From Sphaerisporangium perillae (GTDB taxonomy: Bacteria > Actinomycetota > Actinomycetes > Streptosporangiales > Streptosporangiaceae): a stretch of DNA of 64,000 nt. Shown here piece by piece: positions 44,059 to 51,444 of the stretch. The notes under the pieces were generated by a model. That model was given only the letters and a program-made list of their open reading frames with translations, did not search any database and was not told where the DNA came from. Location of the stretch: NCBI RefSeq assembly GCF_023276435.1, contig NZ_JALLPO010000018.1:62001-126000 (forward strand), given 5' to 3'. The position numbers were made by a program, and so were the translations under genes. Numbering within the stretch: the stretch's first letter is position 1; every line of letters starts with the position of its first letter.

Positions 44059-44814
44059 CCTCGACGCGAGGATGCTCACCAGGTGGAGAACGGTCTGCAG
44101 CCCCGCGAACACGACGCACGCCACGGTCAGCACCTGGGTGGCCGTCAGGTCGCCCGCGACCGCGTCCCAGATCGCGGCGAGCACGGCGATGATCGAGAGC
44201 TCGACGGCCTGGATGACGCGGTGGAAGCGCAGCGCCGCCGCGGCCTTCCGCGCCAGGCCGAGCCGCCGCGACTGGAAGTGCTCGGCCGCCGCCTCCGTGG
44301 TCGCCACCAGCCCCGAACGGGCGCGGGCGACGTCCACCAGGTCGGTCTCCGACTTGATCAGGATGGCGCCGAGCGCGGCGGCGAACCCGAGCACGGTGTA
44401 CCAGTCGGGCAGCGTGTTCGAGGCACGGAACCCCAGGCCGATCAGCAGCGCCGCCTCGGCGAAGTAGTGGCCGACCCGGTCGAGGTAGACGCCGGTGATG
44501 GAGGTGCGGTGGGTCCACCGCGCCAGCTCACCATCGGAGCAGTCGAGCAGCAGGTAGATCTGGATCAGCACGGCCGCCGCGACCGCCGCCCACAGGCCCG
44601 GCAGGGCCAGCACCACGCCGGCGAGCAGCCCGGCCAGGATCATCAGCCCGGTGACCTGGTTCGGGGAGATGGGCGTGCGGGCCAGCGCCCACGTCACATA
44701 GATGGACAGCTTGCGCATGTAGAGCGCGCCGGCCCAGTGCTCGCCGGAGTTGCGATCCATGGTGGTCTGGGGCTGCGCGATCGCGCGCAGCTCAATGACC
44801 GACGGCCCGGACAT
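44047..44814 (-). CDS. CDP-alcohol phosphotransferase with altered last motif residue
   Basis: A 255-residue membrane enzyme with six hydrophobic segments. The signature is DCSDGELARWTHRTS followed by ITGVYLDRVGHYF. The consensus DxxDGxxAR-x8-GxxxDxxxD is complete except that the last Asp, thought to be the catalytic base, is His. Such enzymes condense a CDP-alcohol with an alcohol acceptor in the membrane. ATG at 44814 has GGAGG three bases upstream and overlaps the 3' end of the dehydrogenase gene by 23 bp, so they are in one operon. The donor is probably made by the cytidylyltransferase two genes upstream (inference). Confidence 0.86.
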   Translation of the reverse strand: MSGPSVIELRAIAQPQTTMDRNSGEHWAGALYMRKLSIYVTWALARTPISPNQVTGLMILAGLLAGVVLALPGLWAAVAAAVLIQIYLLLDCSDGELARWTHRTSITGVYLDRVGHYFAEAALLIGLGFRASNTLPDWYTVLGFAAALGAILIKSETDLVDVARARSGLVATTEAAAEHFQSRRLGLARKAAAALRFHRVIQAVELSIIAVLAAIWDAVAGDLTATQVLTVACVVFAGLQTVLHLVSILASRRLA

Positions 44815-45850
44815 ATTCCTCCACCCGGTCGCGCACTTCGGCCTCGGAGAGGCGCAGGTGCTCAAGGATCGTGTATCGCCCGGGACGGGTCGACGGCGCC
44901 AGCATCACCGCGGTGGTGAACTGCTCGGCCGTCAGCCCGACGTCGCCGGGCGTGGCCGGCAGGTCGTGACGGCGCAGGCAGTCGGCCACCAGCGAAAGCC
45001 GGCGCTCGTCCTTCCGCAGGAAGAAGCAGAAGGCCGTCCCGATGCCGGCGAGCTCGCCGTGGTTGGAGATGCCTGGAAAGAGCTGGTTCACGGCATGCAG
45101 GATCTCATGATCCCCACCGCTGCTGGGACGGGACGAACCGGCCACGACCATGGACATGCCCGAGAGGATCAGCGACTCGGCCAGGACCGTGAGGAACGCG
45201 TCGGACTCGATCGAGTCGCCGCGCCCGAGCACGGCCTCGGCGCTGGTGCGGGCCATGGAGACGGCCAGGCCGTCGATGGGCTCGCCGCGCTCGACGTTGC
45301 CGAGCTGCCAGTCCTCGATGGCGGACAGGTTGCTGATCACGTCGCCCACGCCCGCCCGTACGAGCGAGGGGGGCGCGCCGTGCACGAAGTCCAGGTCGAC
45401 GAGGATCGCTAGCGGCATCGGCACGCCGAACGACCCCTTGCCCCCCTCGTGCTCCAGCGAGGAGACCGGGGAGCAGATGCCGTCGTGCGAGAGGTTCGTG
45501 GCCACGGCCACCATCGGGATCCCGGCGAGCGACGCGGCGTACTTCGTCACGTCGATCGTCTTGCCCCCGCCGATGCCGACCACGGCCTCGTACGCGCCCT
45601 TGCGCAGGTCGGCGCCCAGCGAGACGGCGGAGTCCACCGAGCCGTCGGGCACCCGGAAGACCTCCGCCTCGCCCAGCGTCGGCGCGATCAGCCCGGAGAT
45701 GTGGTCACCCTGCCCGGCGCCGACCGCGACCGCGACCCGGCCCGAGGTGGCCACCCGGCTGTCGGAGAGCAGCGCGCCGAGCTGGGCCACCGCGCCCCTG
45801 CGGACGTCGACGGTCAGCGGCGCCATGAGCATTCGCGCTAGCAGCGGCAT
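44792..45850 (-). CDS. sn-glycerol-1-phosphate dehydrogenase-like protein (AraM/EgsA family)
   Basis: A 352-residue member of the iron-containing alcohol dehydrogenase superfamily. The NAD-binding GIGGGKTIDVTKYAASLAGIP is typical, then VATNLSHDGICSPVSSL, as in archaeal EgsA and bacterial AraM. Metal ligands are expected at GVGDVISNLSAIEDW (Asp), and at HEILHAVNQLFP and NHGELAGIG (His). It would reduce dihydroxyacetone phosphate to sn-glycerol-1-phosphate; other polyol phosphates are possible. ATG at 45850 is used. It follows the cytidylyltransferase gene and overlaps the phosphotransferase gene. Confidence 0.84.
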   Translation of the reverse strand: MPLLARMLMAPLTVDVRRGAVAQLGALLSDSRVATSGRVAVAVGAGQGDHISGLIAPTLGEAEVFRVPDGSVDSAVSLGADLRKGAYEAVVGIGGGKTIDVTKYAASLAGIPMVAVATNLSHDGICSPVSSLEHEGGKGSFGVPMPLAILVDLDFVHGAPPSLVRAGVGDVISNLSAIEDWQLGNVERGEPIDGLAVSMARTSAEAVLGRGDSIESDAFLTVLAESLILSGMSMVVAGSSRPSSGGDHEILHAVNQLFPGISNHGELAGIGTAFCFFLRKDERRLSLVADCLRRHDLPATPGDVGLTAEQFTTAVMLAPSTRPGRYTILEHLRLSEAEVRDRVEEYVRAVGH

Positions 45851-45908
45851 GCCCGCCCCCAGCCCATAGTCCCGCCAGGGGCCGGCCGGGAACCCGCCGG
45901 CGGCTCGC

Positions 45909-46643
45909 CTAGTAGGTGCACGCGATCTCCCTGGCTCTGGCGAGGTCGTCGTGGTTGTCCACTTCCACCCAGTCGACCTTGCCGATGGGGGCGACGGCGA
46001 TCTTCTCGCCGCGGGCCACCATCTCGCCGTACCCGTCCTCGTAGTAGAGCTGCGGGTCGCGCTCGAACGTGGCCTTCAGCGCGTCCGCGAGACGGTCGGC
46101 GGCTCCCGGGCGGATGAGCGTGGCGCCGATGTACTCGCCGAACGCGTCGGCGGGGTCCATCAGCTTGGTGATCCGCCGCAGGTGGCCCGACTCGTCGAGG
46201 GTGACCTTCATCTCCTCGTCGGCGAGCGACTTGACGTTGTCGACGGCGAGGAGGATGTCGCTGGTCACCGGCGCCGACAGCAGCGTGCGCTCGACCGAGA
46301 CCGGGTGGACGGTGTCACCGTTCACCAGGAGGGCGCCCTCGGAGAAGTGGTCGCGCGCGCACCACAGGGAGTAGGCGTTGTTCCACTCCTCCGCCTTGTC
46401 GTTGTGCACGAGGGTGAGCTTCACGTCATGCCGCCGCTCGAGCTCGGCCTTGCGGTCGTGGACCGCCTGCGCCGCGTAGCCGATGATCACCACGACGTCC
46501 CGGAGGTCCACCGCCGCGAGGTTCCGCAGGGCGATGTCCAGGATCGTGGTCTCTCCGTCGACCGGCACGAGCGCTTTGGGCAGCGTGTCGGTGTACGGCC
46601 GCAGGCGTCGTCCGGCCCCGGCGGCCAGCACCATTCCCAGCAA
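45909..46643 (-). CDS. LicC-like NTP transferase (probable CTP:polyol/choline-phosphate cytidylyltransferase)
   Basis: A 244-residue nucleotidyltransferase: MVLAAGAGRRLRPYTDTLPK at the N-terminus, then VDGETTILD, DKAEEWNNAYSLWCARDHF (the LicC-type NN-x-SLW signature), ALLVNGDTV and WVEVDNHDDL. The family attaches CMP to phosphorylated alcohols. With a dehydrogenase making a polyol phosphate and a CDP-alcohol phosphotransferase next to it, a CDP-glycerol-like product is likely. The start is best set at TTG 46643, with GGAG six bases upstream; ATG 46634 is too far from it. Confidence 0.84.
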   Translation of the reverse strand: MLGMVLAAGAGRRLRPYTDTLPKALVPVDGETTILDIALRNLAAVDLRDVVVIIGYAAQAVHDRKAELERRHDVKLTLVHNDKAEEWNNAYSLWCARDHFSEGALLVNGDTVHPVSVERTLLSAPVTSDILLAVDNVKSLADEEMKVTLDESGHLRRITKLMDPADAFGEYIGATLIRPGAADRLADALKATFERDPQLYYEDGYGEMVARGEKIAVAPIGKVDWVEVDNHDDLARAREIACTY

Positions 46644-46924
46644 CGTGCACTCCTCAATCAAGCCAGAATCTGTAGGCCAAAGGTTAGTTGCCTACAGGTG
46701 GTGATCGTGTAATCCCGAGTTCACCTATTCCGTTACACGACCAAACGTTGGCAATGCGCGTCCGGGACTCGGACCGCCACCGTACCGCCGCCGCCCACCC
46801 CGCTGCCCCGCGAAGGAGCGGCCAGTCCCCGCCGGTGGCAAAGCCGCCGACGGGCCTGGTGGCGAAGCCGCCGATCGTGCCCGGTGGCGAGGAGCGTCAG
46901 TCCTGGCCGGTGGCGACGGAGCCG

Positions 46925-47554
46925 TCAGTCCTCGCCGCCGAGGTCGGCGGCCTCGACGCCCGATCGCGGCGCGGCCAGCCAGCAGGTGAGGCTCTCCCAG
47001 CAGAACAGCGCCGCCAGGTAGAACGCCGCCAGCGCGAACACCGGGGTGACGACGCCGAGCAGGGCCCCCATGGCGACCAGGAGCATGCGCCCCTCCCAGC
47101 CCAGACCGGCCGAGGCCAGCCAGGGCGGCGGATACACGTGCTGCCGGCAGCGGTACACGACGTCGTAGTGGTGGAACAGGATCGCGCCCAGCAGGACGTA
47201 CAACAGCACCCGGGGCACGTCCCAGGCGAAGCCCACGCAGGCGATGAAGCCGTACTCGGTGAGGCGCAGGACCGGCGGCACCAGCCAGTCGAGCCGCCCG
47301 TCATGCGGGTGTGAGCTGCCCATCCCGGCCAGCAGCAGCGCCACGGCCGGCGCGAAGACGGCCGGCCCGTCGTTGCCCGCGACCCCGAGGAACAGCATCA
47401 CGCCCGTCACGAACGCGCCGGCGAGCGCGGGCGGCAGCGGCGGGAGCTGGCCCGCGACGAGCACGCCCATGCCGCGCGCGAGGACCCCGTCGTCACGGTA
47501 GGTGACCACGGAGCTGCGCGGCACCCGCGTCATGTGCATCCTGGTCGTGGTCAA
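46925..47554 (-). CDS. DUF5941-type integral membrane protein
   Basis: A 209-residue protein with about five helices (FVTGVMLFLGVAG, VFAPAVALLLAGM, YGFIACVGFAWDVPRVLLYVLLGAILFHHYDVVYR and others). The loop FHHYDVVYRCR and the sequence GWEGRMLLVAMGALL match what I know as DUF5941, seen next to or fused with CDP-alcohol phosphotransferases in actinomycetes. No catalytic role is known to me. The first start is TTG at 47554, overlapping the upstream stop (TTGA) with GAGG five bases before it; ATG at 47539 is possible. Confidence 0.78.
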   Translation of the reverse strand: MTTTRMHMTRVPRSSVVTYRDDGVLARGMGVLVAGQLPPLPPALAGAFVTGVMLFLGVAGNDGPAVFAPAVALLLAGMGSSHPHDGRLDWLVPPVLRLTEYGFIACVGFAWDVPRVLLYVLLGAILFHHYDVVYRCRQHVYPPPWLASAGLGWEGRMLLVAMGALLGVVTPVFALAAFYLAALFCWESLTCWLAAPRSGVEAADLGGED

Positions 47555-49332
47555 AGAGACCTCGCCGTCCTGCCGGTCAGCGTGTACAGCGCCGCGACCC
47601 CGCCCCAGGCCAGCAGCGCGAGGAAGGTCACGCGCGCGTTGAACAGCCCGGCGGTCACGGCGATCAGCACCATCCGCTCGCCGATGGGCAGGACGATCAC
47701 CTTCTTCAGCCAGCGCAAGGCCGTGTTGCGGTCGAGCCGCGCGGAGAGCCGCACCACCGGCCCGCCGCCGTCGCCGGACGCGTCCGCTCGCGCCCCGGCG
47801 TACGAGAAGTCGATCATGTGCCGGATGGCCTGCACCAGCATGGCGGCCACCGCCAGGGCCCAGATGCCGTCCGGCCCCATGGCGCCCCGCTCGACACCGC
47901 CGGCGTACCCGAGGGCGAGCCCCACGTAGACCAAGTACTCCTTGACGCGGTCGAACGTGGCGTCCAGCCAGGCGCCGAGGGGCGAGAACATCCGGGTGTA
48001 GCGCGCCAGCTGCCCGTCCACGCAGTCGAGGACGAACGACAGGTAGAGCAGCACGGCGCCGGCGAGCTGCGCGCGGCGCTCCCCGGCGGAGAAGGCGACG
48101 GCCGCCAAGGCCGCAAGGCCGACCGACAGGCCCGTCACGGCATTCGGCGTGAGCCCCAGCCGCGCTGCCATCCGCACGACATGGCCCGACCAGGAGCTCA
48201 CCAGATAGGTCGCGACGAAACCGTCCTCGGACTTGATCGCCGCCGCCAGGCGGGCATGATCCTCGTCCACCTCGGCCAGCCTGGCCATGGCCGCGTCGGC
48301 GCCTTGCTGCCCGGCCATCCTGGCGCAGTGGAGCCGCCCCAGAGGCACCGCCCGTACGGCGACGCCGACCCGGACGAGCCCCGCCAGCAGCAACTCGGCC
48401 ACCTCGGCCTCGTCCGCGCCGCCCAGACGGCGATCGCGGGCCAGGTCGGCCAGCTCGTCGGCCACCTCGGCGAACCTCGGCAGATCGGCCTCGCCCACGT
48501 GCAGGACGCCGCGGAAGGCGCCGTTGGGCCCCGCCACGGTGTGGAAGGAGTTGCCCGCGGCGATCACCTTCCCCCGCTCCGCCCGGACCGGCGCGCCCGC
48601 CGAAACCGGCCCGCCGCCGGTCGCCGGAGCCGGGCCGCCGCCATTGAACGGAATCGGCCCGCCGCCGGTCGCCTGAGCCGGGCCGCCGCCATTGGACGGG
48701 AGGTCGTGCCCGGGAGAGATCAGCGCGCCGGTGCCCCGCCCGGGATCGGCCAACAGCAGGGCGAGGGCCTCGGTGTGGGCGACCAGGTCACCCGGCAGCA
48801 CGGCCACCGGGCCGGTACCGGCCCGCGCGATGGCGGCCACCGCCCGCAGATCGCCGGTGAACCCCGAACTGCGGATGACACTGGACCGGGCCCCATCCGC
48901 CCTCGCCGTCGACCCAATCGGAGGCAGGCTCACAGCCTCGATCGGTGGCAGGTCCACCACCGTCTCCTCCCCCGAGCTCAGATCCACCGGCCTCACCTCA
49001 ACCGCGGATGGGTCCGCCGCCGTCTCTACCGCGGATGTGTCCGCCGCGGTCGTCTCGAGTGGTGCCAAGGCGGGGCGGGAAGGGACGGCGCGGCGCTCCA
49101 CGGGCCGGGTGACGATGTGAATCCGCTGCGCCCCGAGCGCCGAGAGCTGGCGGCTCAGCCGATCGACCAGCGTGCCTTCCAGGCAGAGCAGCCGGGTCGC
49201 CGGGGTCGTGGCGAGCACCACGGCGACGACCATGGGCGCACTCTTGCCGGACGGCTCCCCCGGACGGGCCGCGGAGGCGACAGAGGGCTTGCGCGGAGGC
49301 CGCACGGGGGGTGGATACGCGGATTCAGGCAA
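47551..49332 (-). CDS. Fusion of nucleotidyltransferase-like domain with CDP-alcohol phosphotransferase
   Basis: About 593 residues. The N-terminal part (from VVAVVLATTPATRLLCLEG) has the layout of a degenerate nucleotidyltransferase, including ARAGTGPVAVLPGDLVAHT, and is interrupted by a low-complexity stretch with three copies of a GGGPxxATGGGP-like motif. The C-terminal part is a complete CDP-alcohol phosphotransferase: DCVDGQLARYTRMFSPLG then AWLDATFDRVKEY, with all consensus Asp present and about six helices. The start is uncertain: TTG 49332 has AAGGAG eight bases upstream; ATG 49233 is the next option. It overlaps the DUF5941 gene by four bases. The polar head group is unknown. Confidence 0.8.
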   Translation of the reverse strand: MPESAYPPPVRPPRKPSVASAARPGEPSGKSAPMVVAVVLATTPATRLLCLEGTLVDRLSRQLSALGAQRIHIVTRPVERRAVPSRPALAPLETTAADTSAVETAADPSAVEVRPVDLSSGEETVVDLPPIEAVSLPPIGSTARADGARSSVIRSSGFTGDLRAVAAIARAGTGPVAVLPGDLVAHTEALALLLADPGRGTGALISPGHDLPSNGGGPAQATGGGPIPFNGGGPAPATGGGPVSAGAPVRAERGKVIAAGNSFHTVAGPNGAFRGVLHVGEADLPRFAEVADELADLARDRRLGGADEAEVAELLLAGLVRVGVAVRAVPLGRLHCARMAGQQGADAAMARLAEVDEDHARLAAAIKSEDGFVATYLVSSWSGHVVRMAARLGLTPNAVTGLSVGLAALAAVAFSAGERRAQLAGAVLLYLSFVLDCVDGQLARYTRMFSPLGAWLDATFDRVKEYLVYVGLALGYAGGVERGAMGPDGIWALAVAAMLVQAIRHMIDFSYAGARADASGDGGGPVVRLSARLDRNTALRWLKKVIVLPIGERMVLIAVTAGLFNARVTFLALLAWGGVAALYTLTGRTARSL

Positions 49333-49374
49333 ACCGAGGTCTCCTTCCGCGACCGGGGATCGTCCACCCCGCAA

Positions 49375-49661
49375 CTTGACATCTTCCCCGGCGTGCACGC
49401 CGGGAGTCCCCCACGTCGCCGTGGAGGGCTTACCGCTTCCGCTACGCCGCTTGCGCATCGTAGATTCCGGGCGGGGCCAGGGTCGGAGTATGGCGAGCAT
49501 CACGATCGAGATATCGCAAACCCAGCATCCTTGATCACCGTCACCGAGGAAGGGACCGCGGGCAGCGCACGGGACCAGCGGACCTCCACGTCGCCGATCT
49601 TCGCCAGATACAGCCGCTGCGCAGCGTCAGGGTAGAGCCGGAAGTTGTACCGCGACCTCAT
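49375..49661 (-). pseudogene. IS200/IS605-type tnpB relic with 3' end palindrome
   Basis: From ATG 49661 the strand reads MRSRYNFRLYPDAAQR, a TnpB N-terminus, then jumps to LAKIGDVEVRWSRALP and SSVTVIKDA, which lie well over 100 residues further on in intact TnpB proteins, and stops at 49500. Downstream there is a perfect 18-bp palindrome (CCCGGCGTGCACGCCGGG, 49387-49404), a second small hairpin (CCCCAC/GTGG) and a TCAAG end, which look like the right end of the element. At least two internal deletions are needed. No tnpA is present. Confidence 0.75.
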
Positions 49662-49923
49662 GCCAAACCACCCCCACCTTGGTGACGCTCTGCTGCCAGT
49701 CGATTACTCGAACACATTAGCGTCCAGGCCGCGACCGCGCACGCCGAACACCGACACTTCAGGTGAGTCGCAGCCGCCTACGGCTGACGCACCCAGCTCC
49801 GACGATCGTTCCCAGGGGGATGACGCAGAGTCCATGGATGAATGCCGCTTGTGATGGGGGCGGTGGTGCCGGGTAGGGGTCAGTAAGGTCAGCCGTGAAC
49901 GAGTAACAGAAGGAAGTCCTACT

Positions 49924-51336
49924 TTGGCCGCACAGGAACCACGCCTGCGGACCGTCGGGGTGGTCCTCGCCGGCGGGATCGGGCAACGCGTCGGGCTGAA
50001 CACCCCCAAGCAGCTTCTCAAGATCGCTGGGCGCCCGATCATCGAGCACACCCTCACCGTCTTCAACGGCGCGCCGGAGATCGACGAGATCGTCGTCCTG
50101 ATGGCCCCCGGCTTCACGGCCGAGGTCGAGCAGATCGTGAAGCGGGGCGGCTTCCACAAGGTGAGCAAGATCGTGGAGGGCGGCGCGACCCGTACCGAGT
50201 CGACCTGGCGGGCCCTGCTGGCGCTCGGCCCCGAGGAGTGCGACGTGCTCCTGCACGACGCGGTGCGCCCGCTGCTCGAGCCGCGCATCATCTCCCAGTG
50301 TGTCGAAGCCCTCAGGACGTACTCGGCCGTGGACGTCGCGATCCCCTCCTCCGACACGGTCGTGGTGGCCGTGCCCGGACCACGAGGGGAGATCATCCGC
50401 GACATCCCCGACCGTTCCCGGCTGCGGCGCGGCCAGACCCCGCAGTGCTTCCGGCTCTCGGTGATCAGGGAGGCGTACGAGCGCGCCTTCGCCGACCCGG
50501 AGTTCGAGAAGCAGCCGGCGACCGACGACTGCGGCGTGGTGCTGCGTTACCTCCCGGACGTCCCCATCTACATCGTGCCGGGCAGCGAGCACAACATGAA
50601 GGTGACGCACCCGGTCGACGTCTACATCGCCGACAAGCTCTTCCAGCTCGCCTCCAACACCGCGCCGGTGCCCTCGGGTCCCGCCGCGTACCGCAGGGCG
50701 CTCGCGGGCAAGACGGCGGTGGTGTTCGGCGGCAGCTACGGCATCGGCGCCGACATCGTGGACCTCGCGACCGAGTACGGCGCCAGCGTCTACTCGTTCT
50801 CGCGCAGCCAGAACGGCGTGCGGGTGGAGGACCCGGTCGCGGTGTCCGATGCCCTGGACCAGGCCGCCAAGGACAGCGGGCGCATCGACTACGTCGTGAA
50901 CACCGCCGGTGTGCTGCACATGGGCAAGCTCAGCGAGGTGGACGACCTGACCGTCGAGGAGACCGTCGGCGTCAACTACCTCGGGCCGGTCAACATCGCC
51001 CGGGCGGCGATCCGGCATCTGCGCGAGACCAAGGGCCACCTGCTGCTCTACACCTCCTCGTCCTACACCCGGGGCCGCGCCGACTACAGCCTGTACTCCT
51101 CGACGAAGGCGGCCGTGGTGAACCTGACGCAGGCGCTCGCGGACGAGTGGGCCGAGTACGGCGTGCGCGTCAACTGCGTGAACCCCGAGCGCACCGGCAC
51201 ACCCATGCGGGCCCGCGCCTTCGGTGATGAGCCGCCCGCCACGCTGCTGTCGCCTCGCGCGGTCGCGCAGACCTCTATCGACCTGCTCATCTCGGGCCTG
51301 ACGGGCCAGGTGATCGACGTCCGCCGCACCCCCTGA
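49924..51336 (+). CDS. Bifunctional cytidylyltransferase/SDR reductase (CDP-ribitol synthase type)
   Basis: A 470-residue fusion. Residues 1-235 are an IspD/TarI-type cytidylyltransferase (GVVLAGGIGQRVGLNTPKQL, LLHDAVRPLL, ATDDCGVVL). From about residue 255 there is a short-chain dehydrogenase (AVVFGGSYGIGADIVDLA, VNTAGVL, and the catalytic SSSYTRGRADYSLYSSTKAA with Tyr-x3-Lys). The same order is found in Haemophilus Bcs1/Acs1, which reduces ribulose-5-phosphate and makes CDP-ribitol. The start is TTG at 49924 with AAGGAAG upstream. The next gene encodes a TagF-like polymerase. Confidence 0.9.
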   Translation: MAAQEPRLRTVGVVLAGGIGQRVGLNTPKQLLKIAGRPIIEHTLTVFNGAPEIDEIVVLMAPGFTAEVEQIVKRGGFHKVSKIVEGGATRTESTWRALLALGPEECDVLLHDAVRPLLEPRIISQCVEALRTYSAVDVAIPSSDTVVVAVPGPRGEIIRDIPDRSRLRRGQTPQCFRLSVIREAYERAFADPEFEKQPATDDCGVVLRYLPDVPIYIVPGSEHNMKVTHPVDVYIADKLFQLASNTAPVPSGPAAYRRALAGKTAVVFGGSYGIGADIVDLATEYGASVYSFSRSQNGVRVEDPVAVSDALDQAAKDSGRIDYVVNTAGVLHMGKLSEVDDLTVEETVGVNYLGPVNIARAAIRHLRETKGHLLLYTSSSYTRGRADYSLYSSTKAAVVNLTQALADEWAEYGVRVNCVNPERTGTPMRARAFGDEPPATLLSPRAVAQTSIDLLISGLTGQVIDVRRTP

Positions 51337-51444
51337 CCGGCCGCGCGCCCTCGCCTCCCCTTTTGGCACGGTGTGGCGGGTAGGTCACACGCCGTGACTG
51401 GGTACGGGACCATCATCGCGGGGGACACGACCGGGGGGCCGTCG

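Noticed and set aside
46644-46924. GGTGGCGAAGCCGCCGA-like repeats between the DUF5941 and cytidylyltransferase genes
   Set aside because: The units are irregular and GC-driven, with no constant period; not a CRISPR array and not an insertion element.
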